From assembly GCA_024072375.1 (NCBI GenBank), contig CP099617.1:1902001-1966000 (forward strand): a stretch of 64,000 nucleotides of DNA, given 5' to 3'. The notes under the pieces are model-generated. The model worked only from the letters and a program-made list of their open reading frames with translations. It did no database searches and was not told the origin of the DNA. Shown here in pieces: positions 8,874 to 16,777 of the stretch. Every line of letters starts with the position of its first letter. Position 1 is the stretch's first letter. Origin of the DNA: Sphingomonadaceae bacterium OTU29LAMAA1. GTDB taxonomy: Bacteria; Pseudomonadota; Alphaproteobacteria; Sphingomonadales; Sphingomonadaceae. Made by a program: the position numbers and the translations under genes.

Positions 8874-9850
8874 AGCTGCTCGTCCCGAAACTGGCGCCGG
8901 GCCTGTTGCTGGCGCTGTCGTGTCCGACCGCCGCGCAGACGCACGACATGGGCGGCATGACGATGCCCGCACCGCAGCGTCCTGCACCTGCGACCGCGGC
9001 GCCCGCCGATCCCTGTCCGCCAGACCATGCGGCGATGGGCCATTGCACGCCAACCTTGCCACCGGCCGCGCAGCCCTCACCGGGCGACGGGCCGGTCGGC
9101 ACCGATCGGCCTGCGGGCGACGCCGCCCCCCCTGCCCCGCCGACGACGCTCGCCGCGAGCCGCTACTACGATCCCGACGCGATGCAGCGGGCGGACCGGA
9201 TGATGCGCGACGAACACGGCGGCATGCGGTTCGGCCAGATCGTCCTCAACCTCGCCGAGGCGCAGATGCGCAGCGGGCGCGACGGCTATCGCTGGGACGG
9301 CGAGGGCTGGTTCGGTGGCGACATCCACCGGCTCGTCGTCAAGAGCGAGGGCGAGGCGACGTTCGGCGATCGGATCGACGAGGCGGACGTGCAGGTCCTG
9401 TATGCCAAGGCGATCGACCCGTACTGGAACCTGCAAGCCGGTCTGCGGCAGGACCTGGGCCGCGGCACACGAACGTACGCCACGGTCGGGATCGAAGGCC
9501 TGGCGCCCTATTGGTTCGATGTTGAGGGTGCGGTGTTCCTGTCGGACAAGGGCGATATCCTCGCGCGGGCGGAGGCGTGGTACGACCAGCGGATCACCCA
9601 GCGCCTCGTCCTCCAGCCGCGCGTCGAGGTGAATCTCGCCGCGCAGGACGTGCCTGCCAGCCGGATCGGTGCCGGCCTGTCGACGGCCGAGGCCGGCGCA
9701 CGGCTGCGCTACGAGGTCACGCGCGAATTCGCACCCTATGTCGGGCTATCGTGGGAACGCCGCTACGGAGCGACCGTGCGCTATGCGCGTGCCGATGGCG
9801 ACGGCACCGGTGGCGTCTCACTCGCGCTGGGTATCCGCGCCTGGTTCTGA
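8870..9850 (+). CDS. copB: Copper resistance outer-membrane protein CopB
   Basis: 326 residues: signal peptide, a Met/His/Pro-rich leader with HDMGGMTM and CPPDHAAMGHC, then the CopB domain (from about residue 115, DRMMRDEHGGMRFGQIVLN) forming a beta barrel that ends in Phe. CopB works with CopA in periplasmic/outer-membrane copper handling. The Cys-His-Met motif is nearly identical to one inside CopA. Translation is coupled to copA through an ATGA overlap. Confidence 0.93.
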   Translation: MKLLVPKLAPGLLLALSCPTAAQTHDMGGMTMPAPQRPAPATAAPADPCPPDHAAMGHCTPTLPPAAQPSPGDGPVGTDRPAGDAAPPAPPTTLAASRYYDPDAMQRADRMMRDEHGGMRFGQIVLNLAEAQMRSGRDGYRWDGEGWFGGDIHRLVVKSEGEATFGDRIDEADVQVLYAKAIDPYWNLQAGLRQDLGRGTRTYATVGIEGLAPYWFDVEGAVFLSDKGDILARAEAWYDQRITQRLVLQPRVEVNLAAQDVPASRIGAGLSTAEAGARLRYEVTREFAPYVGLSWERRYGATVRYARADGDGTGGVSLALGIRAWF

Positions 9851-9869
9851 CCGGGCGCGGGGTCAGGGT

Positions 9870-10628
9870 TCACTCCTGATCCTGCATCCGGGGCGCGATC
9901 GTCAGTTGCTGGACGACGGCGCGGCGCGGCTGGGTCAGCAGATAGTGCACGCCCACCGCGATATCCTCGGCCCGCAGCATCGTCTCTTCCGCGATCATCG
10001 CCCGCTGTTTGTCCGCTGGAATATCAGGATATTGGAAGTCGGCACCGGTCTTGCCCGGTTCGACCAGCGCGACCTTGATACCCTTGGGTCCGAGTTCCTT
10101 GCGCAGCGCTTCGGCAAAGCCGGCGATGCCAGCCTTCATCCCGGCGTAAACGGTCGATCCGGGCCCGAGCACATGCGCGCTCATCGATCCGATCAACACG
10201 ATGTCGCCACCCTCTCCCAATGCGTCCGACGCGGCCTTCGCACTGAGCACGTACGCGGTGAAATCCGTCGCAATGGCATAGCGGATCGCGTCCGCGTCCA
10301 TGTCGGTCAGGCCCTGCGCCGGTACGGCAGCGTTGATGACGACGATGTCGATCCCGCCCAGCGACCGGGCGGCTGCCGCGAAGACCCTGTCGACGCCATC
10401 CGGTTCGGCGAGGTCGATCGCCAGCCCGTCGCCTTCACCGACGTCACGGATGCGACGGAGCGCATCGTCGAGGTGTTCGGGCGTCCGGCCGCACACGAAC
10501 ACCTTCGCACCCGACGCCGCGAGCAGCACCGCCGTCGCCCGGCCGATCCCGGTCGTGCCGCCGGTGACGAGAACCCGGCGCCCGGCCAGCGAGGAATGGG
10601 CGGTATGGGCATCGCGGTCGTCGGTCAT
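9870..10628 (-). CDS. Short-chain dehydrogenase/reductase (SDR)
   Basis: 252 residues from the ATG at 10628, chosen because GGAGAG lies 7 bases before it; a start nine codons earlier is possible. Classical SDR features are visible: TGGTTGIGRA nucleotide-binding loop, NAAVP, the catalytic Ser in LIGSMSA and Tyr-x-x-x-Lys (YAGMKAG). The product is cytoplasmic and uses NAD(P)H; substrate is unknown. It is convergent with copB, with only 19 bases between them. Confidence 0.88.
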   Translation of the reverse strand: MTDDRDAHTAHSSLAGRRVLVTGGTTGIGRATAVLLAASGAKVFVCGRTPEHLDDALRRIRDVGEGDGLAIDLAEPDGVDRVFAAAARSLGGIDIVVINAAVPAQGLTDMDADAIRYAIATDFTAYVLSAKAASDALGEGGDIVLIGSMSAHVLGPGSTVYAGMKAGIAGFAEALRKELGPKGIKVALVEPGKTGADFQYPDIPADKQRAMIAEETMLRAEDIAVGVHYLLTQPRRAVVQQLTIAPRMQDQE

Positions 10629-10742
10629 CGCAAACTCTCCAGTGGCTGCGGCCATGACGCGCGTACCGACAAGCGGGTTCCCGACCGGTCATGCCATTGC
10701 GAAGGGGCAATTTGTACCAGCTGACGGGTAGTTCGGGAGGAT

Positions 10743-10979
10743 ATGTCCCGACCGATACCGGCGTTACGACGAGGTATGAACGATGATAGCGATTCCTCGC
10801 CAAGTCCTGCCGACCGCTCCGGCCCGTCGGAACGAACCTATTGGTCGATGCGCGCCGATGTTCATCGGCAACGCGCTGAAGACGCACAGGAAAAAGACAC
10901 GCGGTCGATCCACCTCAAGCTTGCCGAACTCTACGACGAACATGCGGCAACGGTCGGTATAGTGCATCCGGATCAGTAG
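10743..10979 (+). CDS. Small hypothetical protein
   Basis: 78 residues from the ATG at 10743 (GGGAGG just upstream, rather close); an internal ATG at 10776 giving 67 residues is an alternative. The conserved-looking core, RTYWSMRADVHRQRAEDA then KLAELYDEHAA, is a charged helical hairpin typical of short sphingomonad proteins of unknown function. It opens the block of stress/envelope genes that follows. Confidence 0.6.
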   Translation: MSRPIPALRRGMNDDSDSSPSPADRSGPSERTYWSMRADVHRQRAEDAQEKDTRSIHLKLAELYDEHAATVGIVHPDQ

Positions 10980-11069
10980 GATACGCAAAGATACCAGGAA
11001 CGGGCCGCCGCACGGACGGTTGATGCGCTGAACCGATCGCCTGCCGCGATCGGGCGATGGGGCGGTTCC

Positions 11070-11390
11070 ATGAAAGTCTTCCTGGCCACTATGCTTGGTG
11101 CGACGACTCTCGCCGGTTGTGCGGCACCTGCGACCCGGGTGTCGACGGGACTGCAGCGCTATGGGCTGGACGCCGGTCGCGCCGATTGTGTCGGCACACG
11201 ATTGCAGGGCGATCTTTCTATCGGTCAGCTTCAGCAGCTGGGCCGCGCTGCAGCCGCGTATCGATCGGGCGACACCACCCCCGGCACGCTGACCGCGTCC
11301 GACCTGCTGCGGGTGGCCGGCGAGTTGAAGGACCCGGCCATCCCCGTCGCGGTCGGCAAGGCCGCTGCGGGTTGCGGCGTCCTTTTCTAG
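11070..11390 (+). CDS. Small lipoprotein of unknown function
   Basis: 106 residues with a classical lipobox (TTLAGCAAP, Cys17). The mature part is short, contains two further cysteines and a helical stretch (LSIGQLQQLGRAAAAYRSG). It is predicted to sit in the envelope. No family is recognised. It lies 36 bases upstream of a CsbD-like gene in the same orientation. Confidence 0.65.
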   Translation: MKVFLATMLGATTLAGCAAPATRVSTGLQRYGLDAGRADCVGTRLQGDLSIGQLQQLGRAAAAYRSGDTTPGTLTASDLLRVAGELKDPAIPVAVGKAAAGCGVLF

Positions 11391-11426
11391 GATCGCCGCG
11401 TATCTCATTTCGCCAAAGGAACGATC

Positions 11427-11792
11427 ATGAACGAAGACGAATTCAAGGGCGGCGCCCGCTACATCGGCGGCAAGGTCGAAAAGGCTGTCGGCGATGCGGT
11501 CGAAAGCCGGTCGTGGCAGGTCGATGGCGTGGTGGATCAGGTCGCGGGCGGCATCCAGCACGGTTATGGTCGCGCTCGATCGATCCTCGACGATGCCATC
11601 GAGAGCGCGCCCGAACTGGCGGAGGAAGCCCGCGATCGGCTGAAGGTCGCCGGCGAGCGCGCGGCGGATACGGCACAGAAGAGCGGCAGGATCGCGGCCG
11701 AGACGGTTCGCGACACGCCCGTGCTGTGGGCGGTCGCCGCCGCCATGGGCGCCTATGCACTGGCGTGGTTCGTCCACGGCCGTCGCGCCTGA
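11427..11792 (+). CDS. CsbD-like stress protein with C-terminal membrane anchor
   Basis: 121 residues with RBS AAAGGA before the ATG. The N-terminal half (GGARYIGGKVEKAVGDAVESRSWQ) resembles CsbD-family helices. A middle amphipathic region (EEARDRLKVAGERAADTAQKS) is followed by a single membrane segment near the C-terminus (PVLWAVAAAMGAYALAWFV). CsbD-type proteins are general-stress proteins of unknown activity. The anchor suggests a membrane-bound variant. Confidence 0.7.
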   Translation: MNEDEFKGGARYIGGKVEKAVGDAVESRSWQVDGVVDQVAGGIQHGYGRARSILDDAIESAPELAEEARDRLKVAGERAADTAQKSGRIAAETVRDTPVLWAVAAAMGAYALAWFVHGRRA

Positions 11793-11800
11793 GGCCGACG

Positions 11801-13321
11801 GTGACGACGGCATCGTTCAAGTCGCTGCGCGAAACCGCGGATCTGCGCCACTTGCGCCAGATCATCGTCGGCCTCGACGAAGGCGTGATCCTGATCGATC
11901 CCGACCAGAGCCTGCTTTGGGCGAACGATGCCGCATTGGCCATGCACGGCGTCGACAGCCTCGCCGCGCTGGGCACCGACGTCGACGAATATCGCGCCCG
12001 CTTCCAGTTGCGCTACCGCAACAATCACCGGGTCGAGGCGGACGATTACCCGATCGAGCGCGTCGTCGCCGGCGATTCCTTTTCCGAAGTGGTGGTCGAG
12101 GTCACGGTGGCGGGTGAGGATGAGCCGCGCTGGGTGCATCAGGTGCGCAGTCTGGTGCTGAACGACGCCGACGATGCCGAACCTGCCTGTCTGGTTCTGA
12201 TCATTCAGGACGTATCCGCGCGCTATCAGGCGGAGGACCGGTTCGAACAGTCGTTCAACGCCAATCCTGCCCCTGCGGTGATCTGTCGCCTGAACGACCT
12301 GCGCTTCGTCAAGGTCAACCAAGGGTTCCTCGACATGACCGGCCACCAGCGCGATCAGGTTTTGTGTCGGACGGTCTACGACATCGACGTGCTGCGCGCG
12401 GCCGACCGCCGCGATCTCGCCAAGGAACGGCTCGCAGAGGGGCGGACCATCCCGCAGATGGAGGCGGAGCTGGAACTGCCCGACGGCGGCACCAAGCTCG
12501 TCATCGTCGCGGGCCAGCCGATCGACATCGGCGACCAGCCCTGCATGCTGTTCACGTTCGCGGATCTGGAACCACGGCGTAAAGCCGAGGGCGCCTTGAG
12601 GCATAGCGAGGAGCGCTTCACGCGCACGTTCCAGATGGCGCCCGTACCGATGGCGATCGGCGCGCGTGACGGGCATTTGCTGTGCGAGGTGAACGCCAGT
12701 TTCACGCAGATGACCGGGTATGACGGGATCGAGATCATCGGCCGGCCGCTCGGCGATGTGCAATTGTGGGACAGCGACGGTGCACGCCGCGAGATCGAGG
12801 CATCGATCGACGGCGGCCGCGACCTGCGTGGGCACGAGGCACGGATCCACGCGAAGGATGGCGCGACGATCGACTGCCTGGTCTCGACCGAGGCGATCCG
12901 GCTGGGCGACGACGCCTGCGTCCTCTGGGCGTTCCAGGACATCACCCAGCGCAAGGCCACCGAGATCGAGCTGGTCGAGGCGATCGAGGCGGTGATGAAG
13001 GATACCAGCTGGTTCAGCCGGTCGATCATGGACAAGCTGGCGCGGTTGCGCGCGCCGCAGGCCGATATCGACGGGCCGGGCCTCGACGATCTGACCGCGC
13101 GCGAACGCGACGTGCTGGCGCTGATCTGCCGCGGGTATGATGACAAGACGATCGCACGGACGCTGGACGTCGCTGGCAACACCGTCCGCAATCACGTCGC
13201 ACGCATCTATGCGAAGATCGGCGTCAATCGCCGCATCGCCGCAGTGGCGTGGGCCCGCGCCCGCGGATTCGACGGCGAAGGCGTACGGATCGAGAAGCTG
13301 GATCAGGAGACCATGGCATGA
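11801..13321 (+). CDS. Multi-PAS LuxR-type transcriptional regulator
   Basis: 506 residues from the GTG at 11801, eight bases after the preceding stop. Three PAS-like domains are seen (about 20-140, 145-260, 270-390; GLDEGVILIDPDQ, FNANPAPAVI, FQMAPVPMAIGARDG), followed by a linker helix and a C-terminal LuxR/GerE helix-turn-helix (LTARERDVLALICRGYDDKT through NTVRNHVARIYAKIGV). There is no kinase, receiver or transmembrane region, so it is a one-component cytoplasmic sensor. Its signal is unknown. Being embedded among stress and envelope genes, it may control them. Confidence 0.85.
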   Translation: MTTASFKSLRETADLRHLRQIIVGLDEGVILIDPDQSLLWANDAALAMHGVDSLAALGTDVDEYRARFQLRYRNNHRVEADDYPIERVVAGDSFSEVVVEVTVAGEDEPRWVHQVRSLVLNDADDAEPACLVLIIQDVSARYQAEDRFEQSFNANPAPAVICRLNDLRFVKVNQGFLDMTGHQRDQVLCRTVYDIDVLRAADRRDLAKERLAEGRTIPQMEAELELPDGGTKLVIVAGQPIDIGDQPCMLFTFADLEPRRKAEGALRHSEERFTRTFQMAPVPMAIGARDGHLLCEVNASFTQMTGYDGIEIIGRPLGDVQLWDSDGARREIEASIDGGRDLRGHEARIHAKDGATIDCLVSTEAIRLGDDACVLWAFQDITQRKATEIELVEAIEAVMKDTSWFSRSIMDKLARLRAPQADIDGPGLDDLTARERDVLALICRGYDDKTIARTLDVAGNTVRNHVARIYAKIGVNRRIAAVAWARARGFDGEGVRIEKLDQETMA

Positions 13322-13524
13322 CCGTCCGGCCTGGCGACGGCGATCCGGCCCCCGATGACCACGAACCCGAAACGGCGGCGACACGCGAGGCCCGGGGTTC
13401 GGTGCACGAGGCGATCGGCAAGCTGATCGGCGACGATACCGCGCGCGAACACGGGACCGCCGAACGGCGCGCCGGCGCGGCCCAATCCACGGCGGCGCGC
13501 AAGCCGCCGCGATCACGACCCTAA
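13318..13524 (+). CDS. Short CsbD-like protein
   Basis: 68 residues; the ATG overlaps the stop of the PAS-LuxR gene (ATGA), so it is translationally coupled. The segment GSVHEAIGKLIGDDTAREHG followed by ERRAGAAQ matches the CsbD pattern (K-E-x-x-G-K-x-x-G-D near the N-terminus). The rest is charged and Pro/Ala-rich, probably disordered. Inferred general-stress protein; activity unknown. Confidence 0.65.
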   Translation: MTVRPGDGDPAPDDHEPETAATREARGSVHEAIGKLIGDDTAREHGTAERRAGAAQSTAARKPPRSRP

Positions 13525-13540
13525 TCCAACAGGAGTAAAC

Positions 13541-14422
13541 ATGGCTACCAATGTGACCAACGGCGCTTTGCCGATCGATGACGTGCGTCCGGGCAAGAGC
13601 GCGACCCGCCTGTCATGGGGCGCCGTCTTCGCCGGCGTCGTGCTCGCCATCGCGGTGCAGCTGGTGCTCGGCATCCTCGGTGCCGGCATCGGGCTGACGC
13701 TGGTCGATCCCGTCGAAGGCACGACGCCGGGCGCATCCGGCTTCGGCATCGGCGCGGGCATCTACTGGCTGATCACCACCGTCGTCGCGCTTGGTGCCGG
13801 CGGCTATGCCGCCGCGCGCGTCGCCGGCGTGCACGAGCGGTTCGATGCGCTCGTCCACGGCCTCGTCGTATGGGGCGTGACCCTGATCCTGACGCTCTAT
13901 CTGCTGACGTCGGCGGTCGGCGGCATCATCGGTGGCGCGTTCCGGACCGTCGGCACCGTTGCCGGTGCGGCCGGTTCAAGCGTCGGCGCTGCCGCACCCA
14001 AGGTAGCATCGATCGCGGGCATCGACGAGAACGACGTACGGGCCGAAGCGGCGGAATATCTGTCCGACGCCCCCGCCGATCCGGCGCAGATGACGCCGGA
14101 ACAGGCGCAGAAGGCGATCGCCGGCGAACTGCCCGCACTCGCCCGAGGCGGCGTCGACGGTCGTGAGGCCGAAACGCGCATCGTCGATATCGTCGCTGCG
14201 CAACGAAAGATCAGCCGTCCCGAGGCGCAGGCTCAGGTGACGCGCGCCAAGCGCCAGTTCGTGCGGACCAAGAACGAGACGATCGCGACCGCCAAGTCAG
14301 CGACCGACACGGCCGCGGGGGCCGCCGCCGGCACCTCGTTCGTGCTCGTCCTCGCACTGCTGGTCGGCGCACTCGCTTCCGGTTTCGGCGCAACCGCGGC
14401 CACCCGCCGCCGGCTGCGCTGA
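13541..14422 (+). CDS. Multi-pass membrane protein of unknown function
   Basis: 293 residues with RBS AGGAG before the ATG. There are hydrophobic segments near residues 25-50, 65-90, 100-125 and 265-288. Between the third and last is a soluble, Ala/Asp-rich region (about 135-255) rich in helix, with EAETRIVDIVAAQRKISRPEAQ. Similar proteins in sphingomonads carry the misleading label PhnA-like; I see no evidence for phosphonate metabolism. Its position in the stress block suggests an envelope role. Confidence 0.7.
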   Translation: MATNVTNGALPIDDVRPGKSATRLSWGAVFAGVVLAIAVQLVLGILGAGIGLTLVDPVEGTTPGASGFGIGAGIYWLITTVVALGAGGYAAARVAGVHERFDALVHGLVVWGVTLILTLYLLTSAVGGIIGGAFRTVGTVAGAAGSSVGAAAPKVASIAGIDENDVRAEAAEYLSDAPADPAQMTPEQAQKAIAGELPALARGGVDGREAETRIVDIVAAQRKISRPEAQAQVTRAKRQFVRTKNETIATAKSATDTAAGAAAGTSFVLVLALLVGALASGFGATAATRRRLR

Positions 14423-14428
14423 GTGTAC

Positions 14429-14457
14429 GCGGCGGACCGGCGTATCGGGTCCGCCGC
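14429..14457 (+). terminator. GC-rich hairpin after the membrane-protein gene
   Basis: Ten-base perfect arms (GCGGCGGACC / GGTCCGCCGC) with a nine-base loop, just after the stop at 14422. There is no run of T, so it may be a weak terminator or an mRNA 3'-end stabiliser ahead of the entericidin gene. Confidence 0.45.
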
Positions 14458-14485
14458 ACCCGTTTCATCGAAGAAGGACGACGTC

Positions 14486-14626
14486 ATGAACAAGACCATC
14501 GGTTTCGCCGTCATGTTGACCGGCATGATCTCGCTGACCGCGTGCCATACGGTGAATGGCGCCGGCAAGGACCTGAAGTCGGCCGGCTCAGCCGTGTCGG
14601 ACGCATCGGGCGAGACCAAGAAGTAA
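14486..14626 (+). CDS. Entericidin-like small lipoprotein
   Basis: 46 residues: a signal peptide with lipobox SLTACHTV (Cys about 20), then a short Gly/Ala/Lys-rich mature part (GAGKDLKSAGSAVSDASGE), the layout of entericidin A/B lipoproteins. RBS GAAGGA precedes the ATG. Entericidins are small envelope lipoproteins linked in enterobacteria to stationary-phase lysis and stress. The role here is inferred from size and pattern only. Confidence 0.8.
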   Translation: MNKTIGFAVMLTGMISLTACHTVNGAGKDLKSAGSAVSDASGETKK

Positions 14627-14637
14627 GCATCGCGAAG

Positions 14638-14664
14638 GGCGCTGGCGGCGGTTCCGCCGGCGCC
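14638..14664 (+). terminator. Hairpin terminator candidate after the entericidin gene
   Basis: Strong GC stem (GGCGCTGGCGGCGG paired with CCGCCGGCGCC) followed by TCTTC, 12 bases after the stop. It lies between convergent genes (entericidin and gntR) and could serve as the end of the stress block. Confidence 0.5.
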
Positions 14665-14696
14665 TCTTCAGCAAAGCCCAGGCGACGGAAACCGCG

Positions 14697-15410
14697 TCAG
14701 CCGGCGGCCTCGCGCTTCAGCGCGCTGTAGCGTTCGTAGCTCTTCTGCATGTGACGGCGGGCCGCGAGGCTGGCCTTGGTCATGTTCTGCGCTGCGATGG
14801 CGTCGTAGATCGCCTTGTGATCCTTGTTGATCGTCCGCGCATAAGCGGCATGCGAGCGCGGACTGTCGCTGCGCAGGTACAGCCGCCGCGACGGCACCAG
14901 CCGGATGCCGAGGAAATCGGTGAAGCGCAGGAAATACGGATTGCCGGTCGCCCGCGCGATCGCGGCATGGAAGGCACTGTCGGCCTCTACCGAGGCGTCC
15001 ATATCGGTGCTGCGCGCCATGCGCTCCATACACGCCTTCATCGTATCGAGATCGTCCTGCGTACGCCGTTGCGCGGCGATCGAGGCCATCTCCGCCTCGA
15101 ACCCCGTCCGCATCTCGAGCAGGCGGAGCACGTCGTCGATCTCGCCCAGTTCGGCCGCGGTCACCTGAAACGCCTGATAGCGTGCGCCCTCAGCGACATA
15201 GGCACCCGAACCCCGCCGCGATTCCAGCAGTCCGCGCGCGGCCAGTCGTGCGAACGCCTCTCGCACCACCGTCCGGCTGACCCCGAAATCGGTCGTGATC
15301 GTCATTTCGGTAGGAAAGCGCTCGCCGGGCTTCAGCATGCCGGACAGGATCTTCTCCTCGAACCGGAGCACCAGATCGTCGGCGAGGGATGCGGCCTTGG
15401 TGATCTTCAT
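14697..15410 (-). CDS. GntR-family (FadR subfamily) transcriptional regulator
   Basis: 237 residues from MKITKAASL; a longer frame reaching into the pectate lyase gene is less likely, and AGAGGGA lies upstream of this ATG. The N-terminal winged helix (LKPGERFPTEMTITTDFGVS then RTVVREAFARLAARGLL) is followed by an all-helical FCD ligand domain with the metal/ligand histidines (AFHAAIARATGNPYF; HKAIYDAIAAQN). FadR-type regulators usually repress sugar-acid pathways and are released by an intermediate. It is the last gene of the lyase operon and is the likely local repressor of the pectin locus. Confidence 0.88.
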   Translation of the reverse strand: MKITKAASLADDLVLRFEEKILSGMLKPGERFPTEMTITTDFGVSRTVVREAFARLAARGLLESRRGSGAYVAEGARYQAFQVTAAELGEIDDVLRLLEMRTGFEAEMASIAAQRRTQDDLDTMKACMERMARSTDMDASVEADSAFHAAIARATGNPYFLRFTDFLGIRLVPSRRLYLRSDSPRSHAAYARTINKDHKAIYDAIAAQNMTKASLAARRHMQKSYERYSALKREAAG

Positions 15411-15439
15411 CGTCCGCTCACATCCCTCTTGCACGACGC

Positions 15440-16759
15440 TCAAGTGTCGGCCGTGCGCGCCACGCCGTTCCTGCTCGCCCATGCACCATAAGCATCGATC
15501 GCGCGCTGGGGAACGGTGACCCACCAATTATACCCGTTGCGGCGGCCGACCGAAATGAAGTTGACGTCGTCGTGGATCGACTTGTCCTTGTCGCCGAAGA
15601 TCGGTCGCTGCGTCGCGACGTCGTAATTGCGCGACCACAATGCGCCGCCGCCCTTGCGGGGGAAGAACTTGCGGCCTTCGTCGCCGACCTTTTCCCAGGC
15701 GTGATCGTAGACCGCCCGCGCCTTCAGCCAGGCGATGCCACTGCTCACCGCGGTCTTGATCGCGGGGCCGGGGTTGGGCTGTTGCATCAGGAACATCAGC
15801 ACGTCGGTCGTTTCGCCGCTGGCAATCGAGCGCGGTTCGTAGTTGCGCGCCGATATCGGGGCGAGCGTCAGCGGATCGACCTGCTGCGGCCAGCCGGTCG
15901 GCGTGCCGTTCACCCGCACCTGCGCACGCAGGATCAGGTCGACGCCGCGCTTCACCGCCGCCGCGGACTTGCTGCGCAGATCCGCAGGCACGAAGCGGTA
16001 GCGTGGTTCGGTGGCGACCGCCTGCAACAGCATCGCCGCTTCGGCCATCGCATTGTCGTTGAAAGTGATCCCGTCGTGGAAGCCGCCCTCCAGCGGATAG
16101 ATCTGCGGCCAGCCGCCGTTGGGGTATTGCGCGGCGAGCAGATAGCGGACGCCCTTCACGAAGCTGGCGCGATAGCGGTCGCCCCCGCGGCCCGTAAGCG
16201 TCGCGGCGACCTTCTCGAGAAAGCGCATCTCCATCCACGTCGCATCATTGTCGAGCGTGCCGACGAAGGTCCAGTAGCGGTCCTCCGGCGCGTCGAAGTT
16301 CGAGCGGTCCGGGTCCATCGTCTCGGCGTCGTTGGCGTAGCGTTGCCCGGGCAGACGCGGCGGGCCGGCGCGGTTCTGGTTCTTGCTCCATCCGCCCGCC
16401 GGGGTCTGGAAACTTACGATCGTGTCGGCGACGCTGCGGGCCGCGGGGGTGGCATACCACGCCGCGTCGCGGTCGAGCGGCATGTTGTACTGGCCACCGC
16501 CGACCGCCTTCGGTGGCGGCGGCGGGGTCTGGCCCGGCTTCAGTTCCGCAGGCAGGCTGGCGCGATCGGCGGCACGCTGGCGCTGCGAGCGGGCGAGATA
16601 GTCCGCCCACGCCGCACGCTGCGCCTTGGGCAGCGCGGCGATGCGATCCGCGGTCAGCGATTGTGCGGGATAGTTCTGGCCGATCACGCGGGCGGGCGCC
16701 GGCGCGGCGAGCAGCACGACGGAGGCTGCGGCCAGCGCGAGCCACGACAGACGGGACAT
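15440..16759 (-). CDS. pelA: Pectate lyase, PL10 family
   Basis: 439 residues with a signal peptide (cut near PAPARVIG). The catalytic (alpha/alpha) toroid begins about residue 95 and shows PL10 hallmarks: QTPAGGWSKNQNR, FDNDATWMEMRFLEKV-like spacing (here TLDNDATWMEMRFL), QYPNGGWPQIYPL, HDGITFNDNAMAEA and the Arg-bearing NYEPRSIASGE. It cleaves polygalacturonate by beta-elimination, giving 4,5-unsaturated oligomers. These are the substrates of the neighbouring GH105 and PL22 enzymes. It starts 18 bases after the GH105-DUF4861 stop and is cotranscribed with it. Confidence 0.9.
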   Translation of the reverse strand: MSRLSWLALAAASVVLLAAPAPARVIGQNYPAQSLTADRIAALPKAQRAAWADYLARSQRQRAADRASLPAELKPGQTPPPPPKAVGGGQYNMPLDRDAAWYATPAARSVADTIVSFQTPAGGWSKNQNRAGPPRLPGQRYANDAETMDPDRSNFDAPEDRYWTFVGTLDNDATWMEMRFLEKVAATLTGRGGDRYRASFVKGVRYLLAAQYPNGGWPQIYPLEGGFHDGITFNDNAMAEAAMLLQAVATEPRYRFVPADLRSKSAAAVKRGVDLILRAQVRVNGTPTGWPQQVDPLTLAPISARNYEPRSIASGETTDVLMFLMQQPNPGPAIKTAVSSGIAWLKARAVYDHAWEKVGDEGRKFFPRKGGGALWSRNYDVATQRPIFGDKDKSIHDDVNFISVGRRNGYNWWVTVPQRAIDAYGAWASRNGVARTADT

Positions 16760-16777
16760 CTTCTCTCCTGTTCTTCT

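Noticed and set aside
10997..11021. GGAAC-N16-GGTT as an EcfG-type general-stress promoter before the 11070 lipoprotein gene
   Set aside because: The -10 half differs from CGTT and no second example was found before the neighbouring stress genes, so evidence is too thin.
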